Assembly (NCBI RefSeq): GCF_016907955.1 | Contig: NZ_JAFBCX010000002.1 | Coordinates: 806,001 to 870,000, forward strand | DNA: 64,000 nt | Source of the DNA: Lentzea nigeriaca | Lineage (GTDB): Bacteria > Actinomycetota > Actinomycetes > Mycobacteriales > Pseudonocardiaceae | Direction: 5' to 3' | Shown: positions 42,883 to 51,107 of the stretch, piece by piece | Position numbering within the stretch: position 1 is the stretch's first letter | Layout of the letters: each line of letters starts with the position of its first letter | The notes under the pieces: model-generated | Told to the model about the DNA's origin: nothing | Databases searched by the model: none | The model's input: the letters and a program-made list of their open reading frames with translations, nothing else | Made by a program: the position numbers and the translations under genes

Positions 42883-43710
42883 GTGAGTCATCGCGTGAAC
42901 GACGATTCTTCGTCGACCTGGGAGACGACGCCTCCCACCGGAGACGGACCTGAGCGCACCACGCGCTTCTCCACAGCCAGGTCGTCGTCCTCCTACGACG
43001 ACGATCCGGCGCCGAGGTTCTCCAAGAAGAAGGCGAAGAAGAAGCAGCCGTTCTGGAAAGAGCTGCTGGTCATCTTCAGCGTGGCGCTGGTGCTGACCGT
43101 CGTCATCCAGACGTTCGTCGCGCGCGTGTTCGTCATCCCGTCGGCCTCGATGGAGACGACGCTGCACGGCTGCACGGGCTGCGTGAACGACAAGGTGCTG
43201 GTCGAGAAGATCACGTACCTGTTCCGCGACCCCCAGCCGGGCGACGTGATCGTCTTCCGCGGCCCGCCGAACTGGACGGGCGGCAAGCAGCCCCCGAACT
43301 TCGTCACGGGCACGCTGCAGGACCTGGGCTCGATGGTGAACCTGTCCGAGCCCAGCGGCACGGACTTCATCAAGCGCGTCATCGCGGTCGGCGGCCAGAC
43401 CGTCGAGTGCTGCGACGAGCAGGGCCGCGTCCTGGTCGACGGCAAGCCACTGGACGAGCCGTACCTGAACTTCGGCGGCGGCCCGCGTCAGCAGGACTCG
43501 TTCGAGAAGGTCACCGTGCCCGCGGGCAAGCTGTGGGTGATGGGCGACAACCGCAACAACTCGTCGGACTCGCGCAAGCACGGCGACCCGACGCCTGCCG
43601 ACGGCGCCATCCCGATCGACAACGTCGTGGGCAAGGCCCGCGTGATCGTCATCCCGGTGGGCCGTTGGGGCTCGATCTCCGACTTCAACCCGCAGACGGG
43701 CGGCAAGTAA
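42883..43710 (+). CDS. lepB: Signal peptidase I
   Basis: About 275 aa from the GTG at 42883, after AAGGTGGGG. A disordered acidic N-terminus and a Lys cluster lead to one membrane helix (LLVIFSVALVLTVVIQTFVA), then the catalytic Ser in VIPSASMETTL, the catalytic Lys in DFIKRVIAVGG and GKLWVMGDNRNNSSDSR. It cleaves Sec/Tat signal peptides at the outer face. The CTGCVND insertion and CC pair (VECCDEQG) are actinobacterial features. Confidence 0.92.
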   Translation: MSHRVNDDSSSTWETTPPTGDGPERTTRFSTARSSSSYDDDPAPRFSKKKAKKKQPFWKELLVIFSVALVLTVVIQTFVARVFVIPSASMETTLHGCTGCVNDKVLVEKITYLFRDPQPGDVIVFRGPPNWTGGKQPPNFVTGTLQDLGSMVNLSEPSGTDFIKRVIAVGGQTVECCDEQGRVLVDGKPLDEPYLNFGGGPRQQDSFEKVTVPAGKLWVMGDNRNNSSDSRKHGDPTPADGAIPIDNVVGKARVIVIPVGRWGSISDFNPQTGGK

Positions 43711-43723
43711 CTCCTGGTTCAAA

Positions 43724-43776
43724 CGATGAAGGGGAACCTTCATCCACCTCACGTGGATGAAGGTTCCCCTTCATCG
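43724..43776. terminator. 24-bp perfect hairpin terminator, second copy
   Basis: CGATGAAGGGGAACCTTC plus ATCCAC pairs with the exact complement ending at 43776, with a 5-nt loop. It is shared by the convergent lepB and ABC permease genes. Closely related to 30340-30384. Confidence 0.85.
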
Positions 43777-43782
43777 TGCAAG

Positions 43783-44688
43783 TCAGCCCTTGGTGGAGCC
43801 CAGCGTCAGGCCACCCACGAACTGGCGCTGGAGCACGAAGAACACCACCAGAGTGGGCAGTGCGACCAGCAGCGAGCCCGCCGCGATCAGGTTGTTGTCG
43901 GTGAAGAACGTGCCCTTGAGGTTCTGCAACGCCGACGTGACCGGCATCTTGTCGCCGTCCTGGATCAGCACCAACGCCCAGAGGAAGTCGTTGTAGATCC
44001 AGGTGAACTCGAGCGTCGCCAGCGCGGCCAGCACCGGCCGGCACAACGGCAGGGTCAGCTGCCAGTACTGCCGGAACACCGACGCGCCGTCCACGCGGGC
44101 GGCCTCGGTCAGCTCGTACGGGATCGTCTTCATGTAGTTCGACAGCACGAAGGTGCAGAAGCCGGACTGGAACGCGATGTGGATCAGGATCACGCCGAGC
44201 TGCGAGTCGATCAGCGAACCGCTCGCGCTGATCCACTCCGGCACTTCGATCAGCCGGTACAGGCGCCACAGCGGCGTCACGATCACCTGCTGCGGCAACA
44301 GGTTGCCCGCGGTGAAGATCATGAGCAGCAGCAGGTTGAACTTGAAGCTGAACCGGGACACGCCGAACGCCACCATGGAGCTGAGCAGCAGCGTGAGCAG
44401 CAGAGCCGGGATGGTGATCAGGAACGTGTTCCAGTAGAAGTGCGGCAGGTCGCCGACGTCCCACGCCTTCGCGAAGTTCTCGAGCGTGAGGGACTTCGCG
44501 ATGGAGAAGTAGCCGTTGACCGACGTGTCGTCGTACGTGCGCAGTGACGCGTAGACCGCCCACAGCAGCGGCGCCAGAGTCATCAGGCACGTGAGGATCA
44601 GGAACGCGTGCAACGCGACCCGCGCCGGGGTCACCGTCCGCTTCTTCGACGAAACCGGCGCCGAGGGCCGTTCCAGCGTGGCCGTCAC
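43783..44688 (-). CDS. Carbohydrate ABC transporter permease (MalG-type)
   Basis: 301 aa with six membrane helices and the EAA loop YELTEAARVDGASVFRQYWQ, then LPLCRPVLAALATLEFTW. Typical CUT1 second permease. Its start overlaps the stop of the first permease by 4 nt. No ATPase gene is linked, so a shared MsiK-type ATPase encoded elsewhere probably drives it, as is common in actinomycetes. Divergence from the GH42 gene suggests galactoside or galactan-oligosaccharide import. Confidence 0.9.
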   Translation of the reverse strand: MTATLERPSAPVSSKKRTVTPARVALHAFLILTCLMTLAPLLWAVYASLRTYDDTSVNGYFSIAKSLTLENFAKAWDVGDLPHFYWNTFLITIPALLLTLLLSSMVAFGVSRFSFKFNLLLLMIFTAGNLLPQQVIVTPLWRLYRLIEVPEWISASGSLIDSQLGVILIHIAFQSGFCTFVLSNYMKTIPYELTEAARVDGASVFRQYWQLTLPLCRPVLAALATLEFTWIYNDFLWALVLIQDGDKMPVTSALQNLKGTFFTDNNLIAAGSLLVALPTLVVFFVLQRQFVGGLTLGSTKG

Positions 44689-45641
44689 GACCGGTTCTCC
44701 TTGCTGAACGTCTGGTACAGGTACGGGATGATGACGCCGAGCGAGATCGTCAGCAGGATCACCGCGACCGCGGAACCCCGGCCGATGCGCGAGGCCTCAC
44801 CGATGATGTTGTCGGTCACCAGCACCGACAACAGCTCCAGACCGTTGCGGCCCTTGTTGATGACGTACACGATGTCGAACGCGCGCAGCGCCTCGATCAC
44901 CGTCACGACCGCCACCACGATGTTGACCGGCTTCATCACCGGGAAGGTGACGCGGAAGAACGTCTGCGTCGACGACGCGCCGTCCAGTGCCGCGGCTTCC
45001 TTCAGCGCCGGGTCGACCGACTTCAGGCCCGCCAAGTACAGCAGCATGATGTAGCCGGTGTGCCGCCACGCGGCCGCGACGAGCACCGCGTAGAGGTTGA
45101 TGTCGGAGTCGCCGATCCAGTCGACGGGCTTGTCACCGAGGCCCAGCAGCGAGTTCAGCAGACCGCCGTCGGGCGTGTAGATCAGCTGCCAGATGAAGCC
45201 GATCAGCGCGAGCGACAGCACCATCGGCATGTACAGCGCGCTCTGGTAGATGCGGCTGAACCTGAGCTCGCGGTCGAGCAGCACGGCCAGCAGCAGGCCT
45301 GCGCACGTCGGGACGACGAGCAGGAACACCAGCCAGATCAGGTTGTGCTGCACCGCGGGCCAGAACCGCGGGTACTCGGTGAAGATCTCTGTGTAGTTCT
45401 CGACGCCGATCCACTCGATGTCCTCGAACCCGCCGATGCCGTTCCATCGGCTGAACGACAACGCGATCGAGCCCAGCGTCGGGATCCACACGAACAGCAC
45501 GTGCACGATCGTGGGAATCCCGAGCATGAGCCCGAGCACCAGTTTGTCCGTGCCTGCGAGGGCGGTGGCACGCTTTCCACGCCGACGAGGCGGCGGCCCC
45601 TCGGGGGCCACCGCCTTCGGCTTCTCCTGCAACGCGGTCAC
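44685..45641 (-). CDS. Carbohydrate ABC transporter permease (MalF-type)
   Basis: 318 aa, six membrane helices (LMLGIPTIVHVLFVWIPTLG; LIWLVFLLVVPTCAGLLLAV) and the EAA loop DPALKEAAALDGASSTQTFF, then RVTFPVMKPVNIVV. First permease of the CUT1 system. Overlaps the binding-protein gene stop by 4 nt. Confidence 0.9.
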   Translation of the reverse strand: MTALQEKPKAVAPEGPPPRRRGKRATALAGTDKLVLGLMLGIPTIVHVLFVWIPTLGSIALSFSRWNGIGGFEDIEWIGVENYTEIFTEYPRFWPAVQHNLIWLVFLLVVPTCAGLLLAVLLDRELRFSRIYQSALYMPMVLSLALIGFIWQLIYTPDGGLLNSLLGLGDKPVDWIGDSDINLYAVLVAAAWRHTGYIMLLYLAGLKSVDPALKEAAALDGASSTQTFFRVTFPVMKPVNIVVAVVTVIEALRAFDIVYVINKGRNGLELLSVLVTDNIIGEASRIGRGSAVAVILLTISLGVIIPYLYQTFSKENRS

Positions 45642-46948
45642 TTGAAGATGTTCTTCGCCTGGTCAGCCATGCCCTTGAGCACGGAGTCGATGTCGTCGGG
45701 GTTCTTGATGAAGGCGATGAGGCCGTTGGTCGCCGCCTCGCTCGCGAAGCCGGGGTCGGTGTCGCGGTCGAGGAACTGCGTGATGTGCTTGGCGCTCTTG
45801 ATGACCTCAGCCGCCTTCTTCTGCAGCCCGTTGTAACCCGAGGTGTCCGCGTTCTTGTTGGTCGCGACCGCGGTCGGGTCGGCCTTGAGGTAGGTGAGCT
45901 GCGGCTCGGGGCTCGCCAGGTACTCGAGCAGCTTCAGCGCGCCGTCCTTGTTGGCCGGCTTCTTGGCCATCATGTAGCCGTCGATCGGGGCCTCGACCGT
46001 GTCGGTGCCGTGCTCGGGGTTGATCTCCGGGAACGGGAAGAAGTCGAGGTCGTCCTTCTCGGCGTCGGGGAACTGCTGGCCCACGAACGCACCGAGCAGG
46101 TACATGCCGGACTTCTTCTGCTGCAACGTCTGCGCGGCTTCCTGCCACTCGCGGCCGAGCGCGTTCTCCTGGTGGAACGGCAGCAGCCGCTTCCACGTGT
46201 CGAACACTTCCTTGACCCGCTTGTCCTGCCAGTTCTCCTTGCCGGCCAGCAGGTCGACGTGGAACTGGTAGCCGTTGATGCGGAAGTTCAGCTGGTCGAA
46301 CGTGCCCATGCCCGGCCAGCCCTGCTTCTGGGCGAAGGCGATCGGGATCAGGCCGTCGGCCTTCATCTTCGTGGCGAGCGCGACGAGCTCGTCGAGCGTC
46401 TTCGGGATCGCGTAGCCGCGCTCCTGCCAGACGCTCTTGCGGTAGAACATGCCCCACGGGTACTGCGTGAACGGCACGAAGTACTGCTTCTTGTCCGAAC
46501 CCGTGGACGCCTGCTTGAGGGCGTCGGAGTAGTTCCCGCCGATCTTGCCCCACAGGTCGGTCAGGTCGCCGGTGAGACCCTGGTCGGCGAAGAACCGCAT
46601 GCGGTAGCCGGCGAACCAGGCGAGCACGTCGTCCGGCTTGCCCTGCAGGTAGTTGTTGATCTGCTCCTGGTACTGCTCGTGCTGCTTCGTGTTGATCGTG
46701 ACGGTGAGTCCGCCCGACTTGGCGTCGAAGCCCTTCAGCGCGGCGGTGATCGCGTCCTTCGGCACCTGGTCGGACAGGTTGTTGCCGAAGGTGACGACCT
46801 TCGACTCCGAGCCGCCGCCCGAGCCGCCACTGCCGCATGCCGTGAGTCCTCCGGTCGCTGCGACACCCGCACCGGCCAGCATGATCCGCAGCATCGTGCG
46901 CCTGCCGAAATGTGGTAACGGAGTGGAACCGGGCGTGTACCGAACCAT
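45638..46948 (-). CDS. Extracellular sugar-binding lipoprotein of the ABC importer
   Basis: 436 aa from the second of two adjacent ATGs (AGGAG 5 bases upstream). An N-terminal twin-Arg-like FGRRTMLRIMLAGAGVAA leads to a lipobox GLTAC, so it is an exported lipoprotein. The mature part is a family 1 solute-binding protein (WFAGYRMRFFADQGLTGDLT; VPFTQYPWGMFYRKSVWQER; FFPFPEINPEHGTDTVEAPI). It captures the sugar for the two permeases; specificity is inferred from the adjacent beta-galactosidase. Confidence 0.88.
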   Translation of the reverse strand: MVRYTPGSTPLPHFGRRTMLRIMLAGAGVAATGGLTACGSGGSGGGSESKVVTFGNNLSDQVPKDAITAALKGFDAKSGGLTVTINTKQHEQYQEQINNYLQGKPDDVLAWFAGYRMRFFADQGLTGDLTDLWGKIGGNYSDALKQASTGSDKKQYFVPFTQYPWGMFYRKSVWQERGYAIPKTLDELVALATKMKADGLIPIAFAQKQGWPGMGTFDQLNFRINGYQFHVDLLAGKENWQDKRVKEVFDTWKRLLPFHQENALGREWQEAAQTLQQKKSGMYLLGAFVGQQFPDAEKDDLDFFPFPEINPEHGTDTVEAPIDGYMMAKKPANKDGALKLLEYLASPEPQLTYLKADPTAVATNKNADTSGYNGLQKKAAEVIKSAKHITQFLDRDTDPGFASEAATNGLIAFIKNPDDIDSVLKGMADQAKNIFK

Positions 46949-46951
46949 CAT

Positions 46952-47186
46952 CGCTCCTACGGGTGACGCTCGGTCTTGCGAACCGAACAGGACTCCAACA
47001 AAGTTGCGCACAATGTGGTCCCAGTCATACACCATGTCAAGCCCCGTTACGGAGCTGTTAACCCCATGCACGGTGCGTTTCTGCGGTGTGCCGGGACAGA
47101 TACCGGTCAACCGCCGAACAGAGCCAAACGCAAAGTTGTGTTTGCTTGTGTTGACGTTCTGATGGTTGTCGGCCACGCTTGCCGCC
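46952..47186. promoter_or_regulatory. Divergent control region of the galactoside module
   Basis: 235 bases between the divergent binding-protein and GH42 genes. The stretch 47134-47160, with TTGTGTTTGCTTGTGTTGAC, contains the T/G-rich repeated TTGTGTTT-like units seen in DeoR-family operators and lies close to the GH42 start. The DeoR-type gene at 49171 is the obvious regulator; binding is inferred. Confidence 0.45.
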
Positions 47187-49169
47187 GTGACGACATGGCC
47201 CACAGACATGCCAGGCCTCGGCTGGGGAGCGGACTACAACCCGGAGCAGTGGCCCGAACACGTGTGGGCCGAGGACGTCGAGCTCATGCGCCGCGCCGGC
47301 GTGAACATGGTCAGCGTCGGGATCTTCAGCTGGGCGAAGATCGAGGTCAGCAAGGGTGAGTACCGGTTCGACTGGCTCGACCGGGTGCTCGACCTGCTGC
47401 ACGAGGGCGGAATCAGGGTCGACCTCGCGACCGCCACGGCCGCGCCTCCTCCGTGGCTGACCAGCCAGTACCCCGAGATGCTGCCCGTCCGCGCGGACGG
47501 TGTGCGGCTCTCGCACGGCTCACGGCAGGCCTACTGCCCGTCCTCGCCGATCTACCGCGACCGGGCGACCGCGTTGGCCGCGGAGATGGCCTCGCACTAC
47601 AAAGACCACCCCGCGCTGGCCGCCTGGCACGTCGGCAACGAGTACGGCTGCCACGTGTCGCGCTGCTACTGCGACACCTGCGCCGAGTCGTTCCGCGAGT
47701 GGCTCGCCGCCCGTTACACGCTCGACCAGCTCAACGACGCGTGGTCCACGGCGTTCTGGAGCCAGGGCTACACCGACTTCGCGCAGATCCTGCCGCCGCG
47801 CGTCACGCCGACGTTCTCGAACCCCGGCCACGTGCTCGACTACGACCGGTTCAGCGACGACGCGCTGCTCGAGCAGTACAAGGCCGAGCGCGACGTCCTG
47901 CGGATGATCACGCCGGACGTGCCGATCACCACGAACTTCATGGCGAACTGGACCTTCGGCGACCTGGACTACTGGAAGTGGGCGCGCGAGGTCGACTTCG
48001 TCTCGAACGACCACTACACCGAGGCGGAGTCTCCCGACCGGCACGTCGAGCTCGCCATGTCCGCCGACCTGGTTCGCGGTCTCGCCGGCGGCAAGCCGTG
48101 GTTGCTGATGGAGCACTCGACGTCGGCGGTGAACTGGCAGCGGCGCAACATCGCCAAGCTGCCGGGGGAGATGCGGCGGCACTCGTTCCAGAACATCGCT
48201 CGCGGCGCGGACGGCACGTTGTTCTTCCAGTGGCGCCAGTCGCGCGGTGGCGGCGAGCGCTACCACTCGGCGATGGTGCCGCACGCCGGCGCGGACACCA
48301 AGGTGTATCGCGAGGTCTGCCAGGTCGGCGCCGAGTACGCGAAGCTGCGCGACGTCATGGGTTCCACTGTGGACGCTGCCGTCGCGATCCTGTTCGACTT
48401 CCAGTCCGGCTGGGCACTGCGGCAGGACTCCCACCCGACCAACGACTTCGACTACTACCGGCACGTTCTGGGCTACTACAGGGCACTGTGGGAAGCCGGG
48501 GTGACTGTCGACTTCGTCGCGCCCGGCACGAACCTGTCGGCGTACTCGATGGTCGTGGTGCCGGCGTTCTACACCGTGTCCGACGCGCACGCCGCGGTGA
48601 TCGCCGACTACGTGGCAGGCGGCGGTCATGTCGTGGTCACGTACTTGTCCGGTGTTGCCGACGAGTACACGCGAGTGCGACTCGGTGGTTACCCAGGTGC
48701 GTTCCGCGACGTTCTCGGCGTCTGGTCGGAGGAGTTCTTCCCGCTGCGGCAGGACGAGACCGTGTCGTTGGATGAAGGTTCAACAGCTTCACTGTGGACG
48801 GAACACCTGCACGTCAAGACCGCTGACATCGTTGCCTCGTACGTCGACGGGCCGTTGCCGGGTGTGCCTGCCGTGACACGCAACGCGTTCGGCAACGGTG
48901 TCGCGTGGTACGTGGCGTGCGATCTCGATGGGAGCGGTCTCCGCCGAACGGTGGAAAACGCGCTTTCCGGTGCGGGCGTTGAGGTGCCAGGCCCCGGGAT
49001 CGAGCTTGTCCGGCGCAAGGGCGACGTATCGTGGCTCTTCGCCGTCAACCACACCGACACCGACGCGCAGATCGAGGCGTCCGGTGTCGACGTGTTGTCC
49101 GGCACGCAGGTCTCCGGACGCCTCACCGTGCGAGCCGGGGACGTCGTCGTCCTCAGGGAAGAGGTGTGA
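47187..49169 (+). CDS. Beta-galactosidase, GH42
   Basis: About 660 aa from a GTG (VTTWPTDMPGLGWGADYNPE); a TTG at 47166 and an ATG at 47208 are alternatives. TIM barrel with acid/base Glu in WHVGNEYGCH, nucleophile Glu in PWLLMEHSTS, and the GH42 zinc cysteines (one in AYCPSS, then CYCDTC). A trimerisation domain and a small C-terminal beta domain follow. No signal peptide, so it hydrolyses imported beta-galactosides in the cytoplasm. First gene of GH42-deoR-galT. Confidence 0.92.
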   Translation: MTTWPTDMPGLGWGADYNPEQWPEHVWAEDVELMRRAGVNMVSVGIFSWAKIEVSKGEYRFDWLDRVLDLLHEGGIRVDLATATAAPPPWLTSQYPEMLPVRADGVRLSHGSRQAYCPSSPIYRDRATALAAEMASHYKDHPALAAWHVGNEYGCHVSRCYCDTCAESFREWLAARYTLDQLNDAWSTAFWSQGYTDFAQILPPRVTPTFSNPGHVLDYDRFSDDALLEQYKAERDVLRMITPDVPITTNFMANWTFGDLDYWKWAREVDFVSNDHYTEAESPDRHVELAMSADLVRGLAGGKPWLLMEHSTSAVNWQRRNIAKLPGEMRRHSFQNIARGADGTLFFQWRQSRGGGERYHSAMVPHAGADTKVYREVCQVGAEYAKLRDVMGSTVDAAVAILFDFQSGWALRQDSHPTNDFDYYRHVLGYYRALWEAGVTVDFVAPGTNLSAYSMVVVPAFYTVSDAHAAVIADYVAGGGHVVVTYLSGVADEYTRVRLGGYPGAFRDVLGVWSEEFFPLRQDETVSLDEGSTASLWTEHLHVKTADIVASYVDGPLPGVPAVTRNAFGNGVAWYVACDLDGSGLRRTVENALSGAGVEVPGPGIELVRRKGDVSWLFAVNHTDTDAQIEASGVDVLSGTQVSGRLTVRAGDVVVLREEV

Positions 49170-49170
49170 G

Positions 49171-49968
49171 GTGCTCGCACGTCAACGGCAAGCGGTGATC
49201 CTGGAAGAGGTCCGCCGGACCGGCGCGGTGCGCGTGAGCGACCTGGTCGTCCGGCTCGGCGTCTCGGACATGACCGTGCGCCGCGACCTCGACGTGCTCG
49301 CCTCGCGCGGCCTGGTGGAGAAGGTCTACGGCGGCGCGACGTCCGTCGTCGGTCGCTCGACCGACGAGCCCGGCTTCGAGGCCAAGTCGGTCCGTCAGCT
49401 GCCGGAGAAGGAAGCGATCGCCGCGCTGGCGGCGGGACTCGTGCGACCTGGCACGGCCATCGGGCTGTCGGCGGGCACGACGACGTGGACGTTGGCTCGC
49501 TTCCTCGACGACATCCCGGACCTGACCGTCGTCACGAACTCGATCCGCGTCGCGGACGTGCTGCAGCAGAGCGGGCGCACCGACCGCACGGTCGTGCTGA
49601 CCGGTGGTGTGCGCACGCCGTCCGACGCGCTGGTGGGGCCTGTGGCCGTGAACGCGTTGCGGTCGCTGCACCTCGACGTGGTGTTCCTGGGCGTGCACGG
49701 CATGGCCGAGCGCTCCGGCTTCACCACCCCGAACCTCAACGAAAGTGAAACGGACCGCGCGCTCGTCGACGCCGCCGGGCGAGTGGTCGTGGTCGCGGAC
49801 CACACGAAGTGGGGCACCGTGGGCATTTCCACGATCGCCGACCTCGACGAGGCGCACGTGCTGGTGACCGACGAAGGTCTGCCGGACGACGCACGCGCGA
49901 TCCTCACCGAGCAGGTGGGTGAGTTGGTGTTGGCGCATGTACCAGGAAGCGGCGAGGAGTTGGCGTGA
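49171..49968 (+). CDS. DeoR/GlpR family sugar-responsive regulator
   Basis: 265 aa from a GTG 1 base after the GH42 stop. N-terminal HTH: ARQRQAVILEEVRRTGAVRV, SDLVVRLGVSDMTVRRDLDV, LVEKVYGGA. The C-terminal sugar-phosphate sensor has IGLSAGTTTWTLARFL and DVVFLGVHGMAERSGFTTPN. Probably represses the importer and GH42-galT genes until a galactose-derived phosphate appears. Overlaps galT by 4 nt. Confidence 0.9.
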   Translation: MLARQRQAVILEEVRRTGAVRVSDLVVRLGVSDMTVRRDLDVLASRGLVEKVYGGATSVVGRSTDEPGFEAKSVRQLPEKEAIAALAAGLVRPGTAIGLSAGTTTWTLARFLDDIPDLTVVTNSIRVADVLQQSGRTDRTVVLTGGVRTPSDALVGPVAVNALRSLHLDVVFLGVHGMAERSGFTTPNLNESETDRALVDAAGRVVVVADHTKWGTVGISTIADLDEAHVLVTDEGLPDDARAILTEQVGELVLAHVPGSGEELA

Positions 49969-51050
49969 GGCGTACCGCGGGAAAACTGGCGGACGGCCGG
50001 GAGATCATCTACTTCGACGACAGCGCTGAGGCGCCACCGCGCACCGCGGTGGACACGCGGGATCTTCCCGTGACGCAGCCGATGTCCGAAGTGCGGCTGG
50101 ACCCGTTGACCCGCGAATGGGTGGCGATGGCCGCCCATCGCCAGACGAGAACCTACAAACCGCCGGCGGATCTCTGCCCGCTGTGCCCGTCGACGCCCGG
50201 CAGGCCCACGGAGATCCCAGAGGCCGACTACGACGTCGTCGTCTTCGAGAACCGGTTTCCCTCGCTGGCGCAGAACGTTCTCGACGTTCCGTCCACTGTG
50301 GATGGTGAGCCGCTGTTCGCGCGTGCGCCGGGACGTGGCCGTTGTGAGGTCGTGTGCTTCACGTCCGACCACAACAAGTCCTTCGGCGAGCTGTCGGAGT
50401 CGCGCGTGCGGACCGTCGTCGACGCGTGGGCTGACAGAGTCGAGTTCCTGTCCGGGCTTCCTGGCGTGGAGCAGGTCTTCCCGTTCGAGAACCGCGGCGA
50501 AGAGATCGGCGTGACGCTCTCGCACCCGCACGGCCAGATCTACGCGTACCCCTTCGTGACGCCGCGGACCGAGCGGATGCTCGAGGCGGCGCTGGAGTAC
50601 CACACGGCGCACGGCCGGCCGTTGTTCGGCGACGTGCTGGAGGCCGAGCTTCGCGCGGGCGCACGCGTCGTGGAAGAGTCCGCGCACTGGGTCGCCTTCG
50701 TGCCGGCCGCCGCGCGCTGGCCCGTCGAGGTCGTGCTGGCGCCCCGCCGGCAGATCGCGGACCTCGCCGGTCTGTCCTCTGTAGAGCGTGACGACTTCGC
50801 TTCGTTGTACCTGAAGGTGCTGCACCGGCTGGACGCGTTGTACAACCGGCCGCTGCCGTACATCGCGGCGTGGCACCAGGCACCGGTCAACGTCGGCCGC
50901 GAGGAGCTGTGGCTGCACCTTCAGGTCTTCTCCGTGCTGCGGACCGCGGACAAGCTGAAGTACCTCGCGGGCTCCGAGTCGGGCGAAGCGGTGTGGATCA
51001 ACGACGTCACCCCGGAGCAGATCGCGGAGCGCCTGCGCAACGCGCTGTGA
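49965..51050 (+). CDS. galT: Galactose-1-phosphate uridylyltransferase
   Basis: 361 aa, GTG start. Zinc-site cysteines in DLCPLCPS, and the active-site LSHPHGQIYAYPF with the uridylylated His. The C-terminal half has YIAAWHQAPVN and LWLHLQVFSV. It converts galactose-1-phosphate and UDP-glucose to UDP-galactose and glucose-1-phosphate in the Leloir pathway. No galK or galE is in the window, so those steps are encoded elsewhere; galU (57825) makes the UDP-glucose. Confidence 0.93.
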   Translation: MRRTAGKLADGREIIYFDDSAEAPPRTAVDTRDLPVTQPMSEVRLDPLTREWVAMAAHRQTRTYKPPADLCPLCPSTPGRPTEIPEADYDVVVFENRFPSLAQNVLDVPSTVDGEPLFARAPGRGRCEVVCFTSDHNKSFGELSESRVRTVVDAWADRVEFLSGLPGVEQVFPFENRGEEIGVTLSHPHGQIYAYPFVTPRTERMLEAALEYHTAHGRPLFGDVLEAELRAGARVVEESAHWVAFVPAAARWPVEVVLAPRRQIADLAGLSSVERDDFASLYLKVLHRLDALYNRPLPYIAAWHQAPVNVGREELWLHLQVFSVLRTADKLKYLAGSESGEAVWINDVTPEQIAERLRNAL

Positions 51051-51074
51051 ACCCTCACAGACCTCCAAGGCTGG

Positions 51075-51094
51075 TTTAAGGGTTCTCTCAGGAC
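51075..51094 (+). promoter_or_regulatory. MprA-box-like element upstream of pepD
   Basis: TTTAAGG at 51075-51081 and TCTCAGG at 51086-51092 are spaced 11 bp, as are the repeats upstream of mprA. TCTCAGGAC is shared exactly with 40749-40757. It lies 14 bases before the pepD start. Confidence 0.55.
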
Positions 51095-51107
51095 GGGCCG
51101 AGAGACT

